Under the pieces are notes generated by a model. It saw only the letters and a list, made by a program, of their open reading frames with translations. It ran no database searches and was not told the origin of the DNA. A program made the translations under genes and the position numbers. A DNA stretch of 25,259 nt from Paulinella micropora (Eukaryota; Cercozoa; Imbricatea; Euglyphida), in assembly GCA_009731375.1 (NCBI GenBank), contig BJOX01000347.1:567120-592378 (forward strand). Direction: 5' to 3'. Below are positions 10,230 through 18,657 of this stretch, one piece after another; the first letter of the stretch is position 1; every line of letters starts with the position of its first letter.

Positions 10230-10239
10230 NNNNNNNNNN
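10230..10239. other. Assembly gap (ten N)
   Basis: Exactly ten N separate left and right sequence. Order, orientation and distance across it are not proven by the sequence, so the left decayed viral segment and the right element need not be contiguous in nature. Confidence 0.98.
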
Positions 10240-10290
10240 CACTTCGTGAGTGTCCGCCCCCCCCTTCCCCCCATTTTTGGTGTGATCATT

Positions 10291-10674
10291 TATGTATTCG
10301 CGACTTGTCCAACCGCAAAGCATTAAAAAAGCCTTAAAAATATGAAAAAGCAACATTTAACATATAGAAAACCTACATAGAAAACAAAAAAAGTGTCAAA
10401 TGTTTAACATAAATTTATCTAACTAAGCACATTAAGCGAGATTTTGACGAAAAGACACATAAACCATATTTTTATTTCATAAAAATATATATAAACTACG
10501 TGTATATGGTTTATGTGTCTTTTCGTCAAAATCTCTCTTAATGTGCTTAGTTAGATAAATTTATGTTAAACATTTGACACTTTTTTGTTTTCTATGTAGG
10601 TTTTCTATATGTCAAATGTTGGTTTTTCATATTTTTAAGGCTTGTTTAATACTTTGCGGTTGGACAAGTCGCGA

Positions 10675-10681
<7 letters not shown>
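10291..10681. repeat. Long foldback palindrome, ~178-bp arms
   Basis: Left arm 10291-10469 and right arm 10504-10681 are reverse complements with only scattered mismatches, separated by a 34-nt AT-rich loop. The outer ends read TATGTATTCGCGAC and GTCGCGAATACATA; the inner ends read CACATAAACCATAT and ATATGGTTTATGTG. There is no coding capacity, so it resembles a foldback or MITE-type non-autonomous element. The outermost TA on each side could be a TA target duplication, but the adjoining (AT)n run makes that uncertain. Confidence 0.9.

Positions 10682-10734
<53 letters not shown>
10679..10734. repeat. (AT)n microsatellite
   Basis: Uninterrupted AT dinucleotides for about 56 nt, starting at the outer edge of the right palindrome arm. 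The translated IYIYIY frames across it are artefacts. Confidence 0.97.
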
Positions 10735-10736
<2 letters not shown>

Positions 10737-11174
10737 TTATTCCTATTTCATTTCCGACGTCACCCGGAGTTACCGTTACTAGGGTAGTTTGATTTGTCAT
10801 AAGGACGGATAGTACAAATTCCACTTAATTATTTAGTGATACAACGGACACTATACTTTGCCACTCTAGTGGCAGTATTAACTTAATCAGTCTTAGTAGA
10901 AATTTCTAGATATTAATAAGTAGTCAGTGAGTGTGATACAGTCATTATATTTACCTCTACCTTAGTTCAGTTATACTTATCTTAGTTTTGTGACGTGTCG
11001 TTCTGTAGTTGTCAGAAATCTCTGTATTAAATTGCCTTCCCTTACTTTGGTTACTGTAGTAGCAAGACAGGACCGGTGGACTCTGAAAGGAGTCGGAAAA
11101 GGCCTCCGAGCATGCTGAGTTGCTCAAAGGCTATGAGCCTTGAGGCCGATAAGGGAGTCACAAACACATGTGTC
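10735..11174. other. No feature recognised
   Basis: About 440 bp of unique sequence of mixed composition with many stops in all frames. I see no gene, RNA structure or repeat. It is probably host DNA. Confidence 0.6.
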
Positions 11175-11195
11175 GTTGATTGATTGATTGATAGG

Positions 11196-11228
<33 letters not shown>
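11175..11228. repeat. (TTGA)n microsatellite
   Basis: A tetranucleotide TTGA repeat interrupted once by GATAGG. It is not a CRISPR array because there are no spacers. The SINQSINQ frames on the minus strand are artefacts of this repeat. Confidence 0.95.
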
Positions 11229-11379
11229 GGTGGCTCATTGGAAATGTCTTGATCCAAGATTTCACATAAGCTACTACATAAACCACAACAAGGCAGGATT
11301 GCCTGGCAAAGAAATGCGTAAAATTAATTTTGACTGCACTAAAGAAAAAAAAAAATTCTTTGCCTGGGGTAGTTGGACA

Positions 11380-11655
11380 AGTGGTCTGCGTAAGTCGCGC
11401 CACGCTGTTGCATGATCGCGCCTCTTCCGACTGCAGCCCACTCCGTCGTCGAGTGCGGCCAGCCACCTCTTGGAAGACCGGACCGGCCTGGTCTTCGTCA
11501 CACTGCAGGCAGGGATTAAGCGCACACAGTGGCGGCGGGCCGTTGTAGGGCTCTCCCGCGTGTTTCGCACACGTCTTGCCGGAAGCCGCGGCATCGAAGA
11601 GTGCGTCGTAGTTCCAGATTGCCGCACAAGACTCCGAAAAACCCAGAAGAAGGTG
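11380..11655 (-). other. GC-rich island, possible host exon remnant
   Basis: GC content rises sharply relative to the AT-rich viral genes on the right. On the minus strand one frame is open for about 90 codons and reads like a real extracellular-type sequence, with spaced Cys (ESCAAIWNYDALFDAAASG, then CALNPCLQCDEDQ). No start or splice sites can be fixed, and other frames are also open, as expected at high GC. I take it as probable host sequence, possibly part of an exon, and do not call a gene. An inverted repeat TTTCTTACAG/CTGTAAGAAA lies at 11664-11699, between this island and the integrase. Confidence 0.35.
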
Positions 11656-11784
11656 ATTACCGCTTTCTTACAGTCATTTTTTACAATGCCTGTAAGAAAT
11701 CAGCCTTTTCGGACCCAAATCGCCAAAAATCAACAAACAAGAAATCAAGAAGAAATCAAGACGAAATCAAAAAGGAAGCGAAAA

Positions 11785-12708
11785 TTATTTTCTCTCTCTT
11801 TTACCTTGTATTATATTACCAATATCAATATCTTCTCGTTTCATTTGTTCTCTTCTTTTCTTTTCCTTCGTTATCTCTTTAACTTGCTCGTTAATTTGTT
11901 TTTCTTCGCCAGCTGGTTTGTCAAACTTAGTTTTTAATAATTCTCTCGGACTGACTAACTCATCCGAATTCAATATTAATTTAAAACCCTTTCTTCCCTT
12001 AACGGTGAAAATCTGTTTGCTGTATTGCTTTCCACCTTTTGAAAATATCGTCCTTTTCAACTCACGACGGACTTTATCGCCCTTTTGAAATTCTTCTATT
12101 AAATAGTCTCGCTGAATTCGTTGTTTATTTTTATTAACACCCTTAAATACATCTATCGGTCTATTTTGAATTGTTCTATGAAACCGCATATTATAAGCAT
12201 CTACCATATCGTAAATATAAGTCAGCCAATCAAAATTGCCGTTAGTTTCAAATAAAATGTCAAGCCACCGTCTAATAGTTCTTATTACACGGTCCACGAT
12301 AGCAAGAGCCCGATGGTCGCCCACTTCAACCGTCCGATGCTCAATATTATTCTCTCTGAAATAATCTTTTACCATTCCTTTATATTCACTTCCGCTATCG
12401 GTTGTAATGCTCTCTGGTGTGTAAGGTATTGATTTCAAAGCCATATAAACTTCTTTCGCCGTTTTGTTTTTAAGCGGTTTAATTATTAAAAATCGGCTGT
12501 GAGTGTCAATCCAAAACAACATCCAAGCATAGCCTTTATTTCCTTTCTTGTCTTTAAGTTTAGACATATCCGCCAAATCTACAAATACTTGTTTAAGTGG
12601 TTTGTCCGCCCATATAGTATTCCATTTATCGGTCGGTAATCTTTTTTGGTAATGAATTTCAAGTGCTTGTTGTTCCTTTATTTCATCTTCATTATTTTTT
12701 TCCTCCAT
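11785..12708 (-). CDS. Retroviral-type (rve) integrase
   Basis: A 307-residue integrase of the rve/RNase H-fold family, which joins viral DNA ends to host chromosomal DNA. The catalytic core shows FVDLADM (first Asp), ITTDSGSEY (second Asp) and, 35 residues further on, AIVDRVIRTI, where Asp stands at the position normally held by Glu. The C-terminal part (FQKGDKVRRELKRTIFSKGGKQYSK, shown here only as its opening FQKGDKVRR and later KQIFTV) matches the SH3/chromo-like tail of Maverick/Polinton and related integrases. A Lys/Glu-rich helical end follows. No N-terminal HHCC zinc motif is visible, so that domain is absent. It is transcribed divergently from the first methyltransferase, with 11 nt between the ATGs. 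It is the outermost viral gene on this side, as in many integrating virophages and Polinton-like elements. Confidence 0.9.
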   Translation of the reverse strand: MEEKNNEDEIKEQQALEIHYQKRLPTDKWNTIWADKPLKQVFVDLADMSKLKDKKGNKGYAWMLFWIDTHSRFLIIKPLKNKTAKEVYMALKSIPYTPESITTDSGSEYKGMVKDYFRENNIEHRTVEVGDHRALAIVDRVIRTIRRWLDILFETNGNFDWLTYIYDMVDAYNMRFHRTIQNRPIDVFKGVNKNKQRIQRDYLIEEFQKGDKVRRELKRTIFSKGGKQYSKQIFTVKGRKGFKLILNSDELVSPRELLKTKFDKPAGEEKQINEQVKEITKEKKRREQMKREDIDIGNIIQGKRERK

Positions 12709-12719
12709 CTTATATAACT
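12709..12719. promoter_or_regulatory. 11-nt bidirectional TATA spacer
   Basis: The whole gap between the divergent ATGs of the integrase (12708, minus) and the methyltransferase (12720, plus) is 11 nt and contains the palindrome TTATATAA. It reads as a TATA-type box 2-3 nt before each start, so both transcripts could have almost no leader, or initiate further inside the other gene. Confidence 0.6.
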
Positions 12720-13460
12720 ATGGATATAAAACTTTTCAATGCGGATTGTCTGGACCAGATACCAAAGATAGAAGAAAAAGTTAATTTAGTTTTAGTTGAT
12801 TTACCATATGGGCAAACACGGTGTGAGTGGGACAGTGCCATAGACTTAAAGCGAATGTGGTTAGAACTTAAAAAAGTATGTAAGCGAAATTGTATATATA
12901 TTTTCTTTACAACTACTAACTTCGGCTACAAACTAATTCAATCTAATGAGAAGTGGTTTCGGTATGACCTTATATGGGAGAAAAGTAGAAAAGTAGGTTT
13001 CTTGCATGCTAATAAAAGGCCACTAAGAAAACACGAAATGATTTATGTGTTTGCCGAGCAGAGCAGACCGAAAGAAGAAAAATTAGCATATAATCCGCAG
13101 AAGACAGAAGGGAAACCATATAAGACGAATGGAAGAGATTATGTAGGATATTTTTACAAAAAAGGGTATAAATATATAGGAGAACCAATAGATAACAAAG
13201 GCGACCGCTTTCCTCATTCAATTTTAAAATTCAACAACCCACCCAAACCATTACATCCAACACAGAAACCAGTTGATTTATGTGAATGGCTAATTAAATC
13301 ATATTCAAACGAAGGCGACTTAGTGCTAGACTTTACAATGGGAAGCGGAACAACTGGCATTGCTTGTATTAATACTAAACGGCTGTTTATAGGTATTGAG
13401 AAAGATAAAAACATATTTGAAACAGCGAAAAAACGAATTGACGAAGCACAAAAAAATTAA
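12720..13460 (+). CDS. DNA methyltransferase, copy 1 (beta-class amino-MTase)
   Basis: A 246-residue S-adenosylmethionine-dependent DNA amino-methyltransferase, N6-adenine or N4-cytosine. Motif IV is DLPYG near residues 27-31 and motif I (DFTMGSGTTG) lies near the C-terminus. The order IV, target-recognition region, I marks the beta class. HPTQKP, just before motif I, is the typical family segment. I start it at 12720, not at an earlier ATG at 12663, because MDIKLFNADCL is shared with copy 2 and a TATATAA box lies 2 nt upstream. No partner restriction nuclease is visible, so it is an orphan enzyme. It may protect viral DNA or mark it for regulation; that is inference. Confidence 0.9.
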   Translation: MDIKLFNADCLDQIPKIEEKVNLVLVDLPYGQTRCEWDSAIDLKRMWLELKKVCKRNCIYIFFTTTNFGYKLIQSNEKWFRYDLIWEKSRKVGFLHANKRPLRKHEMIYVFAEQSRPKEEKLAYNPQKTEGKPYKTNGRDYVGYFYKKGYKYIGEPIDNKGDRFPHSILKFNNPPKPLHPTQKPVDLCEWLIKSYSNEGDLVLDFTMGSGTTGIACINTKRLFIGIEKDKNIFETAKKRIDEAQKN

Positions 13461-13469
13461 ATATTATAA

Positions 13470-13478
13470 TATATAACT
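13470..13478 (+). promoter_or_regulatory. TATA-type box before second methyltransferase
   Basis: ATATATAACT directly precedes the ATG at 13479, duplicating the TATATAACT found before copy 1, so the tandem duplication included this control element. Confidence 0.5.
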
Positions 13479-14216
13479 ATGGATATAAAACTTTTCAATG
13501 CGGATTGTCTGGACCAGATACCAAAGATAGAAGAAAAAGTTAATTTAGTTTTAGTTGATTTACCATATGGGCAGACTAAGTGCGGGTGGGACATTGCCAT
13601 AGACTTAAAGCGAATGTGGTTAGAACTTAAAAAAGTATGTAAGCGGAACTGTGTATATGTTTTCTTGACTACTACCAAATTCGGCTACAAACTAATTCAA
13701 TCTAACGAGAAGTGGTTTCGTTATGACCTCATATGGGAAAAAAGTAAAAAAGTTGGTTTCTTAGATGCTAATAAAAAGCCACTAAGAAAACACGAAATGA
13801 TATATGTATTTGCTGAGCCGAGCAGACCAAAAGGAGAAAAATTAACATACAACCCACAGAAGATAGAGGGAAAAGCATATAAGACGAATGGAAAAGGGAA
13901 TGTAGGTGTTTATAACGAAAAAAGAATAAATGGAGTAAACAAAGGCGACAGGCATCCAGCATCAATCTTACAATTCAACAACCCACACAAATCGCTTCAC
14001 CCTACACAGAAACCAGTTGATTTATGTGAATGGCTAATTAAATCATATTCAAACGAAGGCGACACCGTGCTAGACTTTACAATGGGAAGCGGAACAACTG
14101 GCATTGCTTGTATTAATACTAAACGACTGTTTATTGGTATTGAGAAAGATAAAAACATATTTGAAACAGCTAAAAAAAGAATAAACGAACACGAATTAAT
14201 ACTTAATGACACCTAA
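13479..14216 (+). CDS. DNA methyltransferase, copy 2 (tandem paralogue)
   Basis: A 245-residue close paralogue of the gene at 12720-13460, starting 18 nt after its stop. DLPYG, HPTQKP and DFTMGSGTTG are all present, so the enzyme should be active. The N-terminal ~130 residues and C-terminal ~70 residues are nearly the same in both copies, while the middle (about residues 135-185, the likely target-recognition region) differs strongly and is slightly shorter here. This pattern suggests duplication followed by a change in recognition sequence, so the pair may modify two different sites. Expression is probably from its own duplicated TATA-type box. Confidence 0.9.
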   Translation: MDIKLFNADCLDQIPKIEEKVNLVLVDLPYGQTKCGWDIAIDLKRMWLELKKVCKRNCVYVFLTTTKFGYKLIQSNEKWFRYDLIWEKSKKVGFLDANKKPLRKHEMIYVFAEPSRPKGEKLTYNPQKIEGKAYKTNGKGNVGVYNEKRINGVNKGDRHPASILQFNNPHKSLHPTQKPVDLCEWLIKSYSNEGDTVLDFTMGSGTTGIACINTKRLFIGIEKDKNIFETAKKRINEHELILNDT

Positions 14217-14244
14217 TGTTGTATCTCCACCCATTAGCTATATT

Positions 14245-14742
14245 TCAAAACTTCAAAAATATCTTTGAAACATCATTACTTTCTTTTTTTGACTTCTCTG
14301 GTTGTCCCGCATAAACATTAACATTAACTCGGCCAGTCTTCTTACCTTTACCTTTCTTAGGCTGTTCCTCTTCTTCACTTTCGCTATCACTCTCACTCTC
14401 CTCTTCCACTTTCTTTTTTACCACTTTCTTCGCCTTCTTCTGTTTGGTCTTTAATTTAATACCCGCAACCCGTTGGGCAACGATATCTACAAAGTCGTGT
14501 TCTACTTCCTCATCCGAACTGCTCTCCTCACTTAGCTCACCGTCCCGCCCATCAATCATATCCTTAGCCAACTGTTTCTTAGACACGTGGTCCATCTTTT
14601 CATCATTGGTCATTTCTTTCACATTCTTCGCCTCTTCCTCCGCTAGTAATTCCCTGGCCCTCTCAATCTTTCTCTGCTTAGCCTTTTCCTTTCGCCTCGC
14701 ATTAGCGATTTTAAGATTTTCTACCGAAGATTTACCCGGCAT
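14245..14742 (-). CDS. Highly charged low-complexity protein, 165 aa
   Basis: An intact 165-residue frame of alternating basic and acidic tracts. The N-terminal half is helical and Lys/Arg/Glu-rich; the centre holds SEESSSDEE; then follow KKAKKVVKKK, an acidic EEESESDSESEEEE tract and KKGKGKKTG. No enzyme motif is present. Such composition fits a DNA-binding, nucleolar-like or virion-packaged protein with phosphorylatable Ser-Asp/Glu clusters, but no family can be named. It converges on the second methyltransferase and diverges from the fibre gene, with 75 nt between ATGs. Confidence 0.65.
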   Translation of the reverse strand: MPGKSSVENLKIANARRKEKAKQRKIERARELLAEEEAKNVKEMTNDEKMDHVSKKQLAKDMIDGRDGELSEESSSDEEVEHDFVDIVAQRVAGIKLKTKQKKAKKVVKKKVEEESESDSESEEEEQPKKGKGKKTGRVNVNVYAGQPEKSKKESNDVSKIFLKF

Positions 14743-14817
14743 AGGTTGGTAATTGCTTGCTATGGGTTGCTATATTTTCCTAAATATAATATTTTAATTA
14801 AGATAATATATACAACA
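14743..14817. promoter_or_regulatory. AT-rich divergent promoter of fibre gene
   Basis: The 75 bp between divergent ATGs includes AATATAATATTTTAATT and AATATATAC shortly before the fibre ATG at 14818. An in-frame ATG at 14746 would translate this AT-rich tract into a non-conserved hydrophobic stretch, which argues for the later start. Confidence 0.45.
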
Positions 14818-17800
14818 ATGGGCAGTCAATATAAATCGCTCTTAGGCTTGTCTGAAATTGCGGTTGATAGTCTAAATATAGCCAACCTGGATTTAACGAA
14901 CACAAACATAGTGGGCTTATACACAGATAGGGTGCCAGAAGATGCTGACCCCGTAAATCTTTATTTCACTGATAACCGCTTTGATACACGGCTCGCTTTA
15001 AAATCAACAACGGACTTAAAAGAAGGCACTAATCTATACTATACTGATGGTAGGTTTGATGCGCGACTAACCACTAAATCAACCACTAACTTAACCGAAG
15101 GAACTAACTTATACTACACCACAGCAAGGGCTAATACAGATTTTGACACAAGGATAGCAACTAAATCAATAGATGCTTTAAGTGATGTAATCATAACAGG
15201 CACCCCCGCTGACAATCAACTTCTTATTTATAGCACGGGGCAATGGAGAAATGTTGCTTCACCTTTTCTTAGATTGGATGGGCTCGCTATGATGATAGGG
15301 GATTTAAATATGGGAGGTTTTAATGTAGCAAATGTCGGCAATGTTGATGGTATTGATGTTTCGGCCCTTGACACTTCTGTGGTTAAACTAACAGGAGACC
15401 AAACCATAACAGGAAACAAAACATTTACTACTTATTTGGCCGTAAAAGACTCAAATCCATTAAACACAGGTAAATTATTCTTCAATTACAACAATAATAT
15501 GGGTTCTATTTATTCGTCGGATGCGGGTGGAGCCACGGGCTATCCACTAACTATTGTTGGTTCTTCTATACTTTTTGCTCCAACAACAGGGGGTGGAATG
15601 ACATTGACAAATAATGTTTTAAATTTTAACAGCACGACAGCAATCAGCGGACTTCCAGCCCCATTCTACGATGGCGACGCTTCAACAAAAGCATATACCG
15701 ATACTAAACTGGCAAAGGATGGCACAACGGCTATGACGGGCAGTTTAAATATGGGGGGATTTAACATAACAAATGTTGGTAATGTTGACAACATTGATGT
15801 ATCAACACTTGATACTGCAGTCGTCAAACTAACAGGAGACCAAACCATAGCAGGAACGAAAACATTCAGCAATGTAATAAATGCGAGTGCGGGGATTGAT
15901 ATGAAAAGCCAAAGCATAACAAATGTTAATCTTGTTGATGGTGTTGATGTTTCTACTCTTGACACGAATGTTGTTAAACTAACAGGAGACCAAACCATAG
16001 CAGGGAATAAAAAATTTACTTCAACAATAGAAGTGCGGGGTGCCACAGCTCCAACCGCTTTTGATGGTATCGGTATTGCCTTTGATACGGCGACAAATAT
16101 AGGAGAGATTGTGGCACAAAAAATAGCAACCGCGGCCTATTATCCGATACAAATAACAGGGTCATATGTTGATTTATATGCGGGGGATAATGTAATCGCG
16201 ACCGCGACTGGCACTACACTATCTTTGAACAACAGAAAAATTACAAATTTGGCCACACCAACAGCAACAACGGACGGGGCGAATAAAACGTATGTGGATA
16301 CATTAGACGGGCAAAATGTGAAACTAACAGGAAACCAAACCATAGCAGGAATTAAGACATATAGCAGTGCCCTTGAAATAACAGGAAATTCAACGAATGC
16401 GACGACAAAGGGAACATTCGTGGTTTTTAACTCCACAGCCAATATAGGAACTATCGGATGCCTTGATATGGGAACGGGTGTAAATTATAACTTTGAAATA
16501 AATGCGAAAAAAATAAGTTTCATTATTGACGGGGCAATAGTCTGTTGGGTAAATGCTTCGGGATTAGATTGTAATAGTAGCAAAATAGCCAACCTTGGAA
16601 CTCCGACATTATCAACAGACGGAGCAACAAAAGGATATGCGGACACATTGGACGGGCAAAATGTAAAACTAACAGGAGACCAAACAATAACTGGAATTAA
16701 GATATTTAATGGAACAAGAAATGATGTAAAAGCACTGACCTTATTAACCCAAGCCGATTTTAATAATGTGGATATCATTAATGGCGGGAATATAACATAT
16801 AATGGGGCGAGGATACTAAACCAAAATGGAGGAGATATATTCTTTTCACAGACAACTGGTGATTGGCAGTCTTTCTTATATACTCTAAATACTGCTACAA
16901 GTGGAACCGCAGACCAACGAGGCTACCTATTTACGAATGTAGCATCTGATGTAAAAGGAGCAGGTCTTTATATTTCAAAACTTTTGGATAATAAAAGTGC
17001 TTCGTCTGACATTGTCCGTTTTAACAATGCTGGCGGTATGCGGTTTTATGGGGCTTTGGATATGAACTCAAACAACATAACAAATGGTGGAACAATAACG
17101 GGAACTACATTAACTGCGAGTGCTGGTATGACTACAACAACAATAACGGCAAGCGATAAAATAACAACAGCACTAGGTAAGCCGATAATCATAGGCAACT
17201 CAACGAAAGGCGTAGGAGCGACAGGTGGTTTAGAAATATACGGAACGGCTTCAAATATCGGAGGAGCACACTTACAAGCAATAACAACGGCGGATGCTTA
17301 TCCAACATTTCAATTATTGAACTGGGCACATGATAACATAGGCTTAAGTTTTGATGCTTATTATGACGGCTCAAACTGGAAATCAAGTAATTCTGGCTCA
17401 AACTTTCAAATATACAAAAACTCAAACAAACTTGCTTTTAACTATAAATCAGGAATAACAGCAGGAAGCAATATAACATGGTCTGAGGCGATGAATATAA
17501 GCACAGCAGGATTGGTTACGGCAAATGCGGGGATAACATACACGGGCACACTAACATCAGCAACAAACACCAGCGGGGCAAAGATAGGAGTTCAGGGAGC
17601 AACAGACGGAACAAATGCAAAAGGAATATTTCTATGGGATACGACAAATACGAGTTGGGGAATTTATGCAGCATCTGGTGGGGCTCTAAACACTAGAAGT
17701 TTGGCAAATGGTTTAGCCGTTTCAGGAAATGATTTTAGTTCGTATAGTTTTCGGTTTAGGGTTGCTAATGATGCTACAATGGGTTTTGTGTGGGAAAATT

Positions 17801-18657
17801 CGTCTGAACAATTGCTAATGTCGTTGAACGGGGCAAACGGGACTTTATGGACGAAAGGATTGATTACGGCAAATGCGGGAATTACATACACAGGCACACT
17901 AACAACGGCATCAGCATCAACTAATGGGGCGAAAATAGCAATTCAAGGACAAACAGACGGGACGAATGCGAGAGGAATATTTATGTGGGACATTGGAGAT
18001 TCAGCATGGGGGATTTATATGAGCCAGTCTGGGGCAAGTAAATCGTTAAGTGGAGGAACAGCACCAGCAGGAGGAGTAGGCGGAGGATTAACTTCTTATG
18101 CTATTAGATTTAGAGTGAATAATTCTTCAACGAGTGGTTTCATATGGGAGAATGGTTCAAATACTGCTTTAATGTCTTTGAAAGCGAGTGATGGTCAGTT
18201 GTGGGTATTGTCTAATCCAATTCAATATTCAGACAAGAGAAAAAAAGAAGATATAAAGGAATGCTTAGGCTTAGATTTTATTAATAAGTTAAATCCAGTC
18301 TGCTATCGTATGATTGATGACAAAAAGAAATGTAGGACTGGCTTAATAGCACAGGAATTAGAAGAAATACTAACAGAAATGGATATGCTAGATTTTGGCG
18401 GATTTATAAAAGAAACAATTATGGTTCCCTGTCCAAAGCAAAGAGCAGAATACGAATTGAAGGGTGTAAGTATCAATCCAGAAGATGTTAAATGCGTAGA
18501 TAGTGGTGATGTCGGTTATGGTATAGGTTATTCCGAGTTTATCGCACCATTAATTAAGGCGGTTCAACAATTATCGGAAAAAATAAATAATATAACTAAT
18601 GATATAGCTGACTTAAAAAAACAATTAGCAGAAAACTGTAAGGACAATGCCACCTAG
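14818..18657 (+). CDS. Fibre/receptor-binding-type protein with S74 self-cleaving chaperone domain
   Basis: A 1279-residue fibre-like protein. Residues ~45-115 hold repeats of the form LYYTDGRFDARL...EGTN, common in phage and giant-virus fibres. Then come at least five VVKLTGDQTI-type blocks (near residues 188, 335, 385, 500 and 617), each followed by a beta-rich segment, and longer repeats with AKIxxQGxTDGTNARGIF. The C-terminus is a peptidase S74 intramolecular chaperone: SDKRKKEDI begins at Ser1138, followed by LNPVCYRMI and GLIAQELEEI. In this family the chaperone trimerises the fibre and is released by self-cleavage next to that Ser. The last ~40 residues form a coiled coil. The end overlaps the next gene by 11 nt. 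A degraded paralogue with a different N-terminus lies at 1070-4613. Confidence 0.88.
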   Translation: MGSQYKSLLGLSEIAVDSLNIANLDLTNTNIVGLYTDRVPEDADPVNLYFTDNRFDTRLALKSTTDLKEGTNLYYTDGRFDARLTTKSTTNLTEGTNLYYTTARANTDFDTRIATKSIDALSDVIITGTPADNQLLIYSTGQWRNVASPFLRLDGLAMMIGDLNMGGFNVANVGNVDGIDVSALDTSVVKLTGDQTITGNKTFTTYLAVKDSNPLNTGKLFFNYNNNMGSIYSSDAGGATGYPLTIVGSSILFAPTTGGGMTLTNNVLNFNSTTAISGLPAPFYDGDASTKAYTDTKLAKDGTTAMTGSLNMGGFNITNVGNVDNIDVSTLDTAVVKLTGDQTIAGTKTFSNVINASAGIDMKSQSITNVNLVDGVDVSTLDTNVVKLTGDQTIAGNKKFTSTIEVRGATAPTAFDGIGIAFDTATNIGEIVAQKIATAAYYPIQITGSYVDLYAGDNVIATATGTTLSLNNRKITNLATPTATTDGANKTYVDTLDGQNVKLTGNQTIAGIKTYSSALEITGNSTNATTKGTFVVFNSTANIGTIGCLDMGTGVNYNFEINAKKISFIIDGAIVCWVNASGLDCNSSKIANLGTPTLSTDGATKGYADTLDGQNVKLTGDQTITGIKIFNGTRNDVKALTLLTQADFNNVDIINGGNITYNGARILNQNGGDIFFSQTTGDWQSFLYTLNTATSGTADQRGYLFTNVASDVKGAGLYISKLLDNKSASSDIVRFNNAGGMRFYGALDMNSNNITNGGTITGTTLTASAGMTTTTITASDKITTALGKPIIIGNSTKGVGATGGLEIYGTASNIGGAHLQAITTADAYPTFQLLNWAHDNIGLSFDAYYDGSNWKSSNSGSNFQIYKNSNKLAFNYKSGITAGSNITWSEAMNISTAGLVTANAGITYTGTLTSATNTSGAKIGVQGATDGTNAKGIFLWDTTNTSWGIYAASGGALNTRSLANGLAVSGNDFSSYSFRFRVANDATMGFVWENSSEQLLMSLNGANGTLWTKGLITANAGITYTGTLTTASASTNGAKIAIQGQTDGTNARGIFMWDIGDSAWGIYMSQSGASKSLSGGTAPAGGVGGGLTSYAIRFRVNNSSTSGFIWENGSNTALMSLKASDGQLWVLSNPIQYSDKRKKEDIKECLGLDFINKLNPVCYRMIDDKKKCRTGLIAQELEEILTEMDMLDFGGFIKETIMVPCPKQRAEYELKGVSINPEDVKCVDSGDVGYGIGYSEFIAPLIKAVQQLSEKINNITNDIADLKKQLAENCKDNAT

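Noticed and set aside
11175-11228. CRISPR-like repetition
   Set aside because: Contiguous TTGA units without spacers; a simple microsatellite.
11274-11937. Overlapping open frames on both strands of the GC-rich island
   Set aside because: Open frames are expected at high GC; no start, splice pattern or domain can be fixed, so only a low-confidence host-like note is given.
12663-12719. Upstream ATG extending methyltransferase copy 1
   Set aside because: It overlaps the divergent integrase start; the MDIKLF start is shared with copy 2.
14245-14742. Restriction endonuclease partner for the methyltransferases
   Set aside because: The product is low-complexity charged sequence without a PD-(D/E)XK, HNH or other nuclease motif.
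14746-14817. Upstream ATG extending the fibre by 24 residues
   Set aside because: The extension translates an AT-rich promoter-like spacer; MGSQYKS at 14818 is a better start after the AATATATAC tract.
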